Shown: one piece after another, positions 1 through 11,758 of the stretch
How positions within the stretch are numbered: the stretch's first letter is position 1
Layout of the letters: each line of letters opens with the position of its first letter
Assembly (NCBI RefSeq): GCF_041734735.1
Contig: NC_134899.1
Coordinates: 7,541,611-7,605,610, forward strand
Length of the DNA stretch: 64,000 bases
Reading direction: 5' to 3'
Origin: Babylonia areolata
Taxonomy: Eukaryota; Mollusca; Gastropoda; Neogastropoda; Buccinidae
Made by a program: the position numbers and the translations under genes
The notes under the pieces: generated by a model
What the model saw: the letters and a program-made list of their open reading frames with translations, nothing else
Told to the model about the DNA's origin: nothing
Database searches by the model: none

Positions 1-462
1 CGGATGTAAGTGTGTCTTTGCTCACATCATCTCAAAGAACGCAGCTCGAATGTTAGTCAGTGATAACAAGCATGAAGGTCAACTGCCCGGGTTACCTACA
101 TGATAATGTATGTCCTAAAAGAAGTGCTCCAATGAGCACATTTTAGAAGCGTTTTTGCACCACTGAGAAAACCGTGTTTGGGGTAGCTTTCATTGAGTGC
201 ACCGGCGTAACTTACACTGATACTGACAACTTGACACCGGTTTCATGTTCCACAACGAGAGGGTGATCTAAACCCAAGAGTTATGACCAAAGCCTATAGA
301 CTGGATTATTCCTCAATGCAAGGCATATATGATTGTATATTTTTAAATAGATAATATGGTTATTGCTCCAGTTCTCCCTCTCGTTACACTGACCCAGCGG
401 TATTGCTGCATGTCGATCTAGTCTACATTTCTCACCAACTCAGTGTGACAGCAGAAGCCAGG

Positions 463-480
463 ATGGAGCTTCAGCACAAG
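463..480 (+). CDS. possible tiny first exon (weak)
   Basis: Six codons (MELQHK) begin at an ATG with an A/G-rich context and end in AAG followed by gtaaag, a fair splice donor. The phase (0) does not match exon 2 of the sulfatase downstream, which needs phase 1, so it is not an alternative first exon of that gene. Nothing else supports it; chance occurrence is likely. Confidence 0.12.
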
Positions 481-947
481 GTAAAGCGATGATATTCAAG
501 TTGTTTCAAGTAATTCCCAGCAATTAGTCAGTGCAACATCACGCTGAGTTGTTGAAGATGTGTAAAATAATCAGTTATGCAGCAGGACACAGTGTATATC
601 CGTCTTCTTCTTCTTCTTCTTTTTTATTTTTTTTAAATTTTTTATTTATTCTTAACAGATAGTTAATGCCCCTTCTGCCCTTACAGGTTCTACCGTGACC
701 TGACGGCACAACCACCACCTTCCCTATTAGAATATAATTGGACCCACCCACCCCACCCACCCACAATCCTTCACAAAGCGCCGGTTTTGAAATGAGTGGA
801 TGTATGCCATATCAGATGCCTGTTCAAAGTACCTTATATGATGAACAGGACCATGAACCAACGAGATGAAGAAGCCATTGCCAATTAAGCTTTACAATTT
901 GCCCACACCCCCTTTTTTATATTAATTAATCTAATATTGTTATTTTT

Positions 948-997
948 CTCCCTCTCTCTCTCTCTCTCCTGTCTGTCTGTCTGTCTGTCTCTGTCTC

Positions 998-1055
<58 letters not shown>
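948..1055. repeat. (CT)n / (CTGT)n microsatellite
   Basis: A run of CT dinucleotides interrupted by CTGT repeats. Long open frames on both strands here are artefacts of the repeat. Confidence 0.95.
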
Positions 1056-1057
<2 letters not shown>

Positions 1058-1192
1058 TGCACATGCAGACCGTACTTGGCTCACTGAGAATGCCGAGCCA
1101 AGCACGGCATCAGTCAAACTATTAACCTGCGACACAGAGAGAGAGCGGAGAACGCTGAACACTGAAATGTTTAACGATGTCATTAACTGTAG

Positions 1193-1212
1193 TGACGTCA
1201 GTAGTATATATA
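1193..1212 (+). promoter_or_regulatory. CRE plus TATA motif, orphan core promoter candidate
   Basis: A perfect palindromic CRE (TGACGTCA, 1193-1200) lies four bases upstream of TATATATA (1205-1212). A start site would be expected near 1235-1245. The first ATG after that (1268) opens only a 17-codon frame ending at 1321. The arrangement is typical of cAMP-responsive promoters, but no gene is recognised directly downstream. It lies about 1 kb upstream of the sulfatase start, so a distal alternative promoter of that gene is one option. Confidence 0.35.
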
Positions 1213-1810
1213 GGTACTTATCAGAACAAAGGCCTTTTGTTCGCCGGCCGGGTGCAAAACAGATAAAATGGAACAGAAAGGCAAAACAGAATTGAAACAA
1301 AATAAACTAATAAGAGATTAGCGACACTTTGGTATTATCATGATCCATTAGCTTAAAGTACATTGACAGGGGGGTAATGTGCCTTTTTTTTTTCCAGTCG
1401 TTCGTCTCTCTAGTAAGGTTTGGACAGTACACATTGGAAAACAAAGAACATATAAAGCATACAATACTGAAATATTTTACGCATGTAACATCGACACACA
1501 TCATATCAATACAAACACATACTAAAATACACATAAATCATGAAATAATTCTTTATGCCTGAACATCAAAACCCATCATATCAATACGAAAATATCATAA
1601 TGTATATTGCCGAGATTGACCATCCAAATGTAAGCCTTCCTTTTTATCTATGCTTTTTTCTTCATTGAACCCATACTAATCTTAATTGGTTAATGAGTAT
1701 TGGACCGATCACAGAGAGAGGGGGAGAGAGAGTTCTTACTCACCGCATGAGACTGAGCGGTTGGTGCAAATCTGGCTGGGGCAAATTTGACGTGGGGATA
1801 CATTTAGTAT

Positions 1811-1837
<27 letters not shown>
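1811..1837. repeat. (CA)n microsatellite
   Basis: Uninterrupted CA dinucleotides in the upstream region of the sulfatase gene. Confidence 0.95.
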
Positions 1838-1842
<5 letters not shown>

Positions 1843-2142
1843 GAAGGGAGATCACTTATTTTGACAACAACACACAGCCACACTATTTTTGAGCGCAGCC
1901 TATCGCCAATCGTTCTGGATTAACCCCTCCCACTTCAACACCAGCATGTCATCTCTCACCCTCCGAAAAACAGAAAATCGTTCGCTTACATCTGTCACCA
2001 GCCAAATCTAGTCAGCGTCAAGTGATCTGGAGCCCTGCAGTGTAACGCGTGTTTGGGTTATCGTCTTACAAGCCACTTGAGTCACCCGTACTTCAACTAG
2101 CAAATAAAAGCAGTCAACAAATCTTTGAACAACAGCACGGCT

Positions 2143-2150
2143 TATATATA
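2143..2150 (+). promoter_or_regulatory. TATA-like box of the sulfatase gene
   Basis: TATATATA sits about 55 bases upstream of the chosen start codon at 2204, so transcription would begin near 2175. A second A/T-rich motif (AAATAAAAG) lies at 2102-2110. If the box is used, the in-frame ATG at 2150 would fall outside the mRNA, which favours the ATG at 2204. Confidence 0.35.
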
Positions 2151-2203
2151 TGAGAGAGAGATTTTCTCGACACTCGAGTGACAGAAAAAGGTTGTTTTCT
2201 CAC

Positions 2204-2505
2204 ATGGAAATCGGGATGGCAGGACTTCTTGTTTGTGCAGTGGTCTTGGCAGTCGCTCAGACAGTTAGCGGTGAGTGCAAAAGGTGGAAGATTTTTTCTT
2301 TCAAAGTCTGGACGAGTTTCATGTTCCTTTCATTAAGGCACAAAGAGTTAAGCAACAAACGAGTATTATTTACTCAGGTTGAGAGAAAAGCAAATAAAAA
2401 GTAGAATTTTGCTTGGACAAAGTGGAGTCAGATCAACTACAAGTTCTTTAAACAAAAATGTCGGCTGTCAAGTGTCACTGTTGACATCAACATGCATATA
2501 CATAC

Positions 2506-2538
<33 letters not shown>

Positions 2539-5500
2539 AAAACAACTCCAACCGAACAAACTTGACCTTAAGGGTGTAGACACCAATAGGTCGTTAAACT
2601 CCAACAACGAGTGTGTGTGAGGGGGGACACATGGATGTGTGCATACACGCCTGATTCATAGTGGTCATTTATTTGAGTTTTTGTTGTTGTTTTTAGGGTT
2701 AATTGTTGAGACAATTGCTTTTCTTATTGCTTGTTTGGAAGTTAGGTGTAAATTTGTGTTATTGTGCATAATTATAGTTTTTTCACTTGATATTATTTGT
2801 TCTGCCCTTATGTCATTCAGTGCAACCAGTAGAACTTCTAGAAGTCTGTCCTGCAGTCAGTGCGAAGTTGTGTGTGTGTGTGTGTTTGTGCATGTCTGTG
2901 TGAGTGTGTGTGTGTCACTGTTCTTGAGAGAAAGCACTTTGTTTCAGTGTACTATTCTGGGGTGACAACAACTAAGGCAACCCATGTATCAGTTCAGTTT
3001 AATTTAAGATACTTCATTGTGCATGGGTGGGTGTGTGTGTGTTTGCTTGGTTTTTGTAGTTTGTTTGTTTTTGTTTTCATTTCATTAGACGGAATGGCTC
3101 AGTGGAAGTAGTATGGTAACACAGTGTAACAGATAAGAACACACATTGAAATTCATCTTGAACACTTTATCAGTGAGATCACTGAAGCTTAATAATAACT
3201 GATGAAGGTGACTGTCCCACAGGTTCCTCATCACGGCCCAATGTGTTGTTCCTGGTGGTGGATGACCTTAGGCCCAAACTGGGCTGTTATGGAGAAAGTA
3301 ACATGGTCACGCCCAACATAGACCAGCTGGCCTCAAAGAGTGTCCGTTTTAACTACGCTTATGTACAGGTCATACATAATCTGAGTGTATTTGTATCTCT
3401 CTCCCATTTTGTTGTTGCTTTTTGTGTGTACTGTAAAGTCAGTGACTGTGGTCTTTTTCTGTCTTGATCTCCTCCTCTTCCTCCTCGTGCAGCATTTTCT
3501 TTGTCCTTCACTGTCTTTTACTTTCTGCCACACATATCGTTTTTGGGAATGTTTAATGTTTTGAAGAATGATTTTCTTGCTATAAATAGAATATCCAAAT
3601 AAGAAAAAATCATGAATATAGAACATGAAGGATATTGATCAATCTGTATCTGATCACAAGAGGTATATGAAAATACCTGCTTTGGTTACCATGGCACTGA
3701 TGACTGGAATGCCTTGATATTTTAGGTTTACAAAAGTCATGCCTTGGCATCAGAGGTATACCACAGTGGAATTCTTCTGCCCCAGCCTGTCTGACCCTAA
3801 CCCAGAAATGATTGTGGTGTGGGGATAAATGACTCTGCAGTAGTGCAGGGTCTCCTGCAGGGGCTGGCTCAGTGGTAGTCTCTCCTTAGACTGCATTTAG
3901 TCAGTGGAAGAACAAGGCTGAACATAGAGATGTATGGATGGGAGATTTGGGATGATCAGCTTGAGAGATGTCACTCATGGGTGACTGAGCTGCAAAAAAC
4001 AAACACACATCAAATATAGCCATGAACATTGCACCCTTTGACTGGCAGTCATATGATTTTATCTTCTTCAGTCAACCATGATGTGCTGCTTTGCTGAAGA
4101 GTCTCTGTACTACAAACCATGCCACACTAACACACTCATGTTCAATCACCCTTGAAAGTTTGCCAATGTAACAGTCACCAACTTATCATGTCTAATCAAC
4201 AAGAAACAGGCATTCAGTCTCACAGTGACAAGGGCCACAATCATGCAGTCAACACTAAACCATCATTTCTTTGAAAATTAGGAATACTAGACCTACCATT
4301 TGACAAACATGACTTGTGCAGTTTTTGTTGGTGTTTTTCAGGACAATGTGCATACTCTATCCAGAAAAGCTGATATACCCAATGAAGACATGAGGAATTA
4401 TGTGAATAACAATGGTATAGTGTACCAACTAAAATGCTGTATCCCTACCAATATGACAAGGCAAAACAACACCCCCCCACCCACCCACCCCCCAAAAGGA
4501 CAATAAGTATATATTTCTTTTTCATACATTACTGAAACAAATGAAAATAAGATGAGAACTTGGTGGGTTTTTTTTAAAGGTATGCATTACATTTTTACTT
4601 ACCATAGCTCTGGTAACTGAGAGATTACTGTTCTCAGACCTGGACAATCACAGAGATCTATTACGTCGATAAAACTGAAAGTTCAACTTGTCTGACCTTG
4701 CTGATCTCATAAAAATTAAAATGTTTTCATTATCCTCTGATGAGCAGGGTCTTTATTTGCCTGGCTTCAGACAACGTTTTTTCTGTTCATTTGACACAGC
4801 AAGCAGTGTGTTCACCCAGTCGAACCTCCTTTCTGACCGGCCGACGTCCTGACAGTACACGGATCTTTGATCTCAGGCATTACTTCCGTCAGCTGGCTGG
4901 CAATTACACCACTCTGCCGCAGCACTTCAAAAACAACGGCTACATCACACAGTCTGTTGGCAAGATTTTCCATCCAGGTAGATGGCTATGCAGGGTTAGT
5001 GCGGAATGGACAAGTGTGTGTGTGTGTTTTTCAGGGGATGGAAAGGTTAGGTATGTATACATTATGTAAGTGTGTGTGTGCATGTGCACACGTTGGAGGA
5101 AATGGCAGGGTTATCTGTACACACACACTTTCTCACACACACACCCACACTCATGTATTTGCAGAATGTCTTATACATGGTTCAGAGTAGCTGAAATTAA
5201 ACAAACATATACTAGATTTGAAAGTTTGATAAACTTAAAATGAATAATTAATCAGTTAACTGATCAGAATGACTAACCAACCTATCAAGGCTTTATTCAT
5301 CTTTCATTCATTGGCAAAAAAAAAAAAGGTATAGAAAGGAGACTGGAGAGTTATAGAGTTGTATGAATATACTGAGAGAAAGAGAGAGATTAACAAATCA
5401 ATGAAATAGTTATGTTTAGAAGCAGCACATCTCAGATTGCTGTAATTAAGTGCACTGAAGAATGGAACTGTGACAATAAGCCAGTGTCTTTGTGCACACA

Positions 5501-6317
5501 GGCTCAGCATCAGGGTTCACGGATGACTACCCTTACAGCTGGACCTATCCAGCATTCCACGCCCCCACCAAAAAGTACACCGGAAAAAAGGCAAGGAAAG
5601 AAGATAGCAGACCCGACTGAGAGACGTCCACATACAAACTCTCACTTTCTCTCTCTGTGTGTCTCCTTATCTCTGTTTCCCCTCTCTCCCCCCCACACAC
5701 GCACGCACACACTCAGGCAAACAAACACACGCATGCACGCACGCACACTCACACGCTCACACACACACACACACGCACACACACACGCACACACTCACAC
5801 GCACTCAGGGATGCATGCACATGCACACACATAATCACACCTGTTTCTTCCTCAAACACAAAGTGGCCACACATGAAAGGAATTCTTTATATTTTGGAGG
5901 GGAACTAAAAAGTGGGCATGCGTTATCTTTAATGAGTGGATTGAATCTGACATTAGTGACAGGCATGAGAAATGAATCACATCTGAAACCAAGCATGATG
6001 ATCAGAGTTATAGTGCCGTGTGATCAGGATGATACTGTACAGTAAGACCGGCACAAATGAAGCCCTAGTTGTTCAAGCAAAATCTTGATTTTTTTTACCA
6101 TAATCACAGACATAAGCATAGAAAAAAAAAGGGGGGGAAGCCAGATTTCCAAGACATTAATGTGATTACATGTCCTGCAACATAAAACTCATAATGTATT
6201 TTACTGATATTTTGGTGAGGAAATTTAAAAGGATGAGCCATTGTTCTGCTTAATGGAAGAGCCTGAAATTGTGAAAATGACATTTTTTGTGACAGTTTTG
6301 TCCAGTTTGCCTCAGTA

Positions 6318-6360
<43 letters not shown>

Positions 6361-8339
6361 CACACAATTCAGCAACATCACTGCATATTGAAATCAGTAT
6401 GTATTTACATACATACATGCTTCAGTACATACATATATTTGTTTTTCATTTATACACTCATTTATTCATTGATATTTGTGCATCACACATTCATATGTTT
6501 GTACACCATACATTCATTTCTTTTATTTGCAAGCAGATTTGCCCAAGACCAGACGGAAAGCTGTACCATGATGCGGTCTGTCCTGTTGACCTGAACACAG
6601 TGCCAGGGGGTTCTCTGCCGGACATCCAGAACACTGACTACACCATCCAGTTCCTCAAGAACCGCTCCATGGACCACAAGCCGTTCTTTGTGGGCATGGG
6701 CTACCACAGGCCTCACCTGCCTTTTGCCTATCCCAAGGAGTACCTGGGTATAGTAACCACTCCATCCCCCCCCCCCCACCTACCCCACCCCACCCCCACC
6801 CCATCCCCACTCGCTCTTAGATTTTAAAAAGTTAAAGGCAAAACGTTAATAACCTTTTATGGCCATCAGGGCAGTGTATTCATATCCAGTGTGCCGAAGG
6901 CTCAGCATAGGAAGGCTGGGCCCAGTCTTCTTGCTTTGTCTGCCTTTTCACCTTACCCAACCAAAGGCAGGTACCAATTCTGAATGGAGTGAGGAAAAAC
7001 CAGATTGAAGTGCCTTTCCTAAAGAACAACACCGTGCTGAAATAGGGCCTCAAAACCTGGTCACTAGTGAACACTGAATCAGAAATCCATCACCTAACCG
7101 ACTTTTTCACGGCGCCTCCTCATCGAGATCGTGGGGTAAAACTGATGAGTCACATGCAAGCATGGACTGCCTCAGACCTCACCTGTCTTTCACCTATCCG
7201 AAGGGGCATCTGGGTACATAATGCACTTTCATACCCACCCTTCTGGATAGTGGGGTAAAAATGGTCATGACACATGTGAGCATGGACTGCCACAGGCTTC
7301 ACCTGTCTTTCACCTATCCCAATGGGCACCTGGGTACATAATGCACTTTCATACCCACCCTTCTGGATAGTGGGGTAAAAATGGTCATGACACATGTGAG
7401 CATGGACTGCCACAGACCTCACCTGTCTTTCACCTATTCCAATGGGCACCTGGGTACATAATGCACTTTCATACCCACCCTTCTGGATAGTGGGGTAAAA
7501 ATGGTCATGACACACGTGAGCATGGACTGCCACAGACCTCACCTGTCTTTGATTTATCCCAAGAAGTACATCCCCCTCCCAGCCCTCACTCCTAAGTAGC
7601 ATAGTAAAGATAATCACGCTCACAAAAGCATTGACTACCACAGGTCTCACCTGGGTTTTATTGTTCCCAAGGAGTACCTGGGTATAGAATACACCCCCAC
7701 CCATCCTCAACTCCCATCACCCAAGAGGAGGAGAGTGATGTATCAATGGTAAAATTCAACTGTCATGACTTCTTGAAAAGCATCAAACAACAGAACATAA
7801 TAATTATGAACAACATGATTTTATATAGAGGGCGCTAGCCAGAGGGGCAAAGGGGAGGTTACCTACTTCTGGGAGGTTATCGGCCGTAGCTACTTTCGTT
7901 TTCTCTGCATAGGTGGATAGTAGTTTGCACAGGACAGGAATGTCAGACCCCTGCCGGAGTCTGCACTAGTGGGTCACGGTAAGTATGTTAGTTAAACGTA
8001 ATTTTAGATAGAAAATTTCCTATAATGGTGTATGTAATGATTGATAATGATTATTTATTCATTGCCAGCAGTCATGGCCACAGGATAATGGAGAAGTATC
8101 AGTATCGAGAAATCACAGTGAATCAACATTTTGTTTGATACTGTTACAGAGTTTACATCATGTGCTAGGACTCCGGGTATTCTGTACTAATTTTGTCCCA
8201 TGAGCATGACAGCTTGGTGACATGTGATGATTTGTGGTTAACAAAAGGCAAAGCAGCATTCAAACAATGCACAAAAAAGTGTTTGTCTTCATTATCTATT
8301 TTACACAATTGCTTTTTGTCTCCTGCATGTACTGTAGAT

Positions 8340-8370
<31 letters not shown>

Positions 8371-11300
8371 TTTTTTTTTTTTTTTTGTCTTTTTTAACAG
8401 TGACACTCAAAGTAAAGAGACACAACAGACATAGAAGACCAGTCTGAGTGTTTTGCATGTTCATGTGTGATACTGAAGAGGAATGGGGGAGAGTGCGTTA
8501 TTCTTCCATTTGGGGCGGATGGAGGTTTTGTAGATTCTCATTTTCTATTAACATGCATTCTGATTCTCTTTTGATGTTGGCAGGAATTTAGGGAACACTG
8601 TGGATTGAATGCCATTGCACAATAAATCAATTAAAGTCTACATTTCATTTGTGTTTTGTTATATTTCATGTTGTGTTGCAACATGTTTTCTTCCTTTGTT
8701 TCTTTCTGTATTTATCTTCTTTGATTTGCAGACCTGTATCCACTCTCCAAGATCCACTTGGCTGTGAACCCTTTCCGCCCACCATGGCTTCCCAATGTAT
8801 CCTGGACACCCTGGGATGAACTCAGGTCTTATGAAGACATCAGTGCCATGAACATCAGCTATCCTTTTGGCTCTGTACCTCTCCATTATCAGGTAGCCAG
8901 TCCATGAGAATGGGGGGGGTGGGGGTGAGCAAGGGAATGAAGCAAGACTAACTTTGTTGTTTTGAATTTCAGTCTTTGCTGAAATTTAAGCCCCCTTTTT
9001 TTCAGCCTTTAGACAGCACCTTTTTTCTACCAAGAAACTATGATTTAACATGAAAAAAGATGGATCTTTGCATTAAGTTTTCTTCAAGAACTTCAAAAAA
9101 AAAAAGTACTGCACTCACTGTACTGCATTGATAAAAGACGAACGAGACAACAACTGTACTGCATTGATAAAAGACGAACGAGACAACAACTGTACTGCAT
9201 TGATAAAAGACGAACGAGACAACAACTGTACTGCATTGATAAAAGACGAACGAGACAACAACTGTACTGCGTTGATAAAAGACAAACGAGACAACAACTG
9301 TACTGCATTCACCTTATTGACGGGAACATGAACTTAGATTATAACACAATGAAGCAGTCCACTATTCCTCAACAGAATCGTACTTTTAATAGCAACCTTA
9401 TTTTTGCATGCATATCATTTGCACAAAGCAGTATTTGTGAGGTAAGTTATGATGATGGGATTTGCATGGATCTGCTCTCACGCCACCCTCATTATCACTC
9501 TCCCCTGCTCTCCTACTTCTCTGTCTGCGTTTGTGCATGTGTGCGTGAATGCAAATGCTGATTGGGCTTGTTTGATGGGAAGCATTCTTGGACATGATCA
9601 TACATTCATAAAACATTCACATGTTTTATTTGTTCACACAATTTTCTGTGACTGATTCATTCTGTTGGCCGTTGCAGCTGAAACTGCGTCAGAGCTACTC
9701 AGCAGCTGCCAGCTACACAGACGCTCAGGTGGGACGTATTCTCCATGCTCTGGACCAGTTTGGCCTGGCCAACAACACGATCATCACCTTTCATGGTGAC
9801 CATGGTGTGTATAGGGGGCACAGTCACTTCTGTTTGTACTGGAATACTGAACAATTTTTTGTGTGCAGTTTGTTCACATTTTGGTGTAAAGATGTAAAGA
9901 TGTCTCAAAAGTGACCTTTGTTGAATGAGGCAATTCTTCGTCCGCTCAAGCTGCATGGTTCTGATGACAGAGTCTGAGGACTCTTCCCACCACAAGAAAA
10001 TGAAAAATGTGGTGACAGTGACCAGGAGGACAGGCGTAGAAACTGTCTTGTTGCCACATGCACAAGTCAACAGACTGAACATGGTGGGGTCAGGGGTGTT
10101 GACACTCATTTTGTGCTCATGATTATTCCTGTTTTCCAATACATCTGCTAAAAAGCATTAGCACACTAAACTTAGAAATAGCATATCTAAACTCAGTTAC
10201 CTACTTTCTATCATTAAGGACACAAAATGTGGTGATGAATGGGGTCCATTCAGGCCTGAAGGGCAATATTTTTGCATGTTTTTTGTCTTTTTTTTTTTTT
10301 TACAACTAGTGGTTTTCTTGCAATTTCTTGGAGGCAGGCTCAGGCTGGCTGGCAGATAAGGCTGAGGCAGGGGCAGTCACATAAGTGTTCAAATGTTTCC
10401 TGCAATAACCAGAATGACTATGATTAAGGAAAAACTCTGACATCAATGTTATGATTAGCCAAAGTTTCAGAAATTTCTTCACAGAGTTGGCAAATTTACT
10501 CTAATATTAGCCAGTCCTGTGCAGACAGTTTAGTTTTACACTAACTTAATAAACAAGTGATTCTTATTCTTATTATTATTCTTTGTCATTTACACTTTGA
10601 GATCAACCCATCGAAATGAAACGTATGGTCTTTCCTTTTTGGAGAGCTTCCATAGCCTGTGTAACGTGTACGGTGATGGTTGTTGTGCAGATTTCCTGCC
10701 TCATTCTCTGAATAAAGTTATTCACAAGGATAGATTATTCCCCTTCTCTTATGCTCAGCTTCTGCTTTTTGATTTGGATGTGGTGAAAATACACATGGGA
10801 ATAAATCTTTGTGAGAAAAAGATATTGATTTATATGCCTAAAAATGTGTATTTTTGTATGTGAGTGACACAGAGAGGGGAGCACAAGTGTGTAGGAATCT
10901 TACTGTATCAATAGCAACGAAAAAAATCATTGCTATTGTACTATATATTCAATTTTGAATATTGTGTTTGCATCATTCCTTGCCAGTTTTACTTGTAGTA
11001 TGCTTTATTGAGAATTGATATATACATCTCAGTGACTTACCTGTGGAACTATTTCTGCTCCAGGATGGCAGTTGGGTGAGCATGGAGAATGGTGCAAACA
11101 CACCAACTTTGACATCGCCACCAGAATTCCCATGTTCGTCTATGTTCCTGGTGTCACCTCAGAGAACACCTCCCCAGGCAAAATGTTCCCCTTCCAGGAT
11201 GCCCTGAGCAAGACTCTCAAATATGAGCCAGTGAAGCAGAACTCTGGTCAAAGTTTAGTCAGTGATGCTCTCACTGAAGCTGTGGATCTTTATGCCACAA

Positions 11301-11758
11301 TCTCTGAACTGGCTGGCTTGGATGTCCCCCCCACCTGCCCCAACAACCCCTTCCAGGTGGAGTTCTGCACAGAGGGAGCCAGTCTGGTGCCTATCATCAA
11401 GAACTTGACCTCCCCCACCAAGAGCGCCCCCCTGAGGTGGAAACCAGCCGTTTTCAGCCAGTACCCCCGCCCTTCCTTCAACCCCGGCCACGACAGCATA
11501 AACCCAGTGCTGTCCCACATCCGAATCATGGGGTACACGATGCGCACAGCACAGCACCGCTACACAGAGTGGCTGGCCTACAACCACACCACCTTCACGG
11601 CACACTGGGACCATGTAGAAGCCCAAGAGCTGTACGTGTACGCCTCTGACCCAGATGAGAACCTCAATGTGGCCTATGTCCCTGCCTTCCAGGACCTGGT
11701 CACTGCCCTGTCCAAGCAGCTGCGTGCAGGTTGGAGGAGCGCTCTGCCAAAGCCTTGA
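2204..11758 (+). CDS. IDS: iduronate-2-sulfatase, complete, 8 exons
   Basis: Lysosomal sulfatase that removes the 2-O-sulfate of iduronate in dermatan and heparan sulfate. Exons: 2204-2270, 3223-3368, 4800-4977, 5502-5590, 6537-6747, 8732-8892, 9678-9804, 11064-11758; phases 1,0,1,0,1,0,1 are all consistent and give 557 aa (human 550). The start at 2204 gives a signal peptide ([19 protein letters not shown]). Visible family motifs: metal-binding [13 protein letters not shown] (Asp35/Asp36), the formylglycine signature CSPSR with Cys75 followed by [35 protein letters not shown] (His217), FHGDHGW (Asp325/His326), [21 protein letters not shown] and RIMGYTMRT near the C-terminus. Human IDS has FTSDHGW where this has FHGDHGW. 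The cysteine needs SUMF1-type modification. Intron 4 uses a GC donor. No family residue I know to be essential appears missing, so the gene looks intact. Confidence 0.95.
2500..2538. repeat. TA/TG microsatellite in sulfatase intron 1
   Basis: TATA repeats pass directly into TG repeats. More TG-rich stretches follow at 2868-2910 and 3023-3045. I see nothing else recognisable in intron 1 (2271-3222). Confidence 0.8.
3369..4799 (+). other. sulfatase intron 2, no recognised feature
   Basis: A 1.4-kb intron with ordinary GT...AG ends. It contains a C-rich run at 4471-4495 and no open frame or repeat that I can assign. Confidence 0.6.
5591..5592 (+). promoter_or_regulatory. GC splice donor of sulfatase intron 4
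   Basis: Exon 4 ends AAAAAG and is followed by gcaagg. Only this GC donor preserves the frame into exon 5 (GKK then ICPRPDGK, matching the human TCRGPDGE region). A strong match to AG/GCAAG is typical of GC-AG introns. The nearest GT (gtacac, ten codons earlier) would shift the frame. Confidence 0.75.
5690..5832. repeat. CA/CG-rich simple repeat in sulfatase intron 4
   Basis: Imperfect CA repeats with GCAC and ATGCAC interruptions. A second CA run lies at 6319-6358 in the same intron. Confidence 0.9.
6876..7118 (-). repeat. tRNA-like SINE, minus strand, degraded
   Basis: Read on the minus strand, the head begins GGCGCCGTGAAAAAGTC and carries a decayed box-B-like block, followed by a body that resembles a dispersed molluscan short repeat I recognise only from memory. 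It lies between the true exon 5 junction and the exon-derived tandem array, so it appears to have inserted into that array. Confidence 0.5.
7141..7700 (+). repeat. tandem array derived from exon 5/intron 5 junction
   Basis: Five units start at about 7161, 7281, 7401, 7521 and 7629 (period 120, 120, 120, 108). Each unit's first ~55 bases resemble the end of sulfatase exon 5: the exon encodes [17 protein letters not shown] and the units read like [18 protein letters not shown] in the same frame. The remaining ~65 bases resemble the start of intron 5, including a retained GT after CTGG in most units. No acceptor precedes the copies, so they should not be spliced in as complete exons. The long open frame on the minus strand across the array is a by-product of the 120-base period. 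Confidence 0.85.
7815..7995 (+). repeat. possible dispersed repeat ending in a strong donor-like site
   Basis: A GC-richer block (from gagggcgctagcc to the GTAAGTATG at 7980) stands out from the A/T-rich intron. It looks like a dispersed gastropod repeat, but that is an impression from memory. No coding frame is evident. Confidence 0.3.
8341..8386. repeat. CT then poly-T tract in sulfatase intron 5
   Basis: (CT)n passes into more than 20 T residues, about 350 bases upstream of the exon 6 acceptor. Confidence 0.95.
9121..9306 (+). repeat. 36-bp minisatellite, about 5 units, in sulfatase intron 6
   Basis: Units begin TACTGCATTGATAAAAGACG at 9121, 9157, 9193, 9229 and 9265, with a partial sixth. 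The copies are nearly identical, implying recent expansion. Because 36 is a multiple of three, open frames appear on both strands; none has a start or context that suggests a gene. Confidence 0.95.
9805..11063 (+). other. sulfatase intron 7, no recognised feature
   Basis: A 1.26-kb intron with GTGTGT donor and CTGCTCCAG acceptor. No repeat or coding block recognised. Confidence 0.6.

Noticed and set aside
2150-2203. Upstream in-frame ATG of the sulfatase (18 extra residues)
   Set aside because: It would put a charged stretch before the signal peptide and overlaps the TATA-like box; the ATG at 2204 gives a normal secretory start.
7150-7710. 186-codon frame on the minus strand across the intron 5 array
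   Set aside because: It arises from the 120-base period being a multiple of three; the repeat's origin is the plus-strand exon 5 junction.
9093-9331. Short repetitive frames on both strands
   Set aside because: By-product of a 36-bp tandem repeat in a sulfatase intron.
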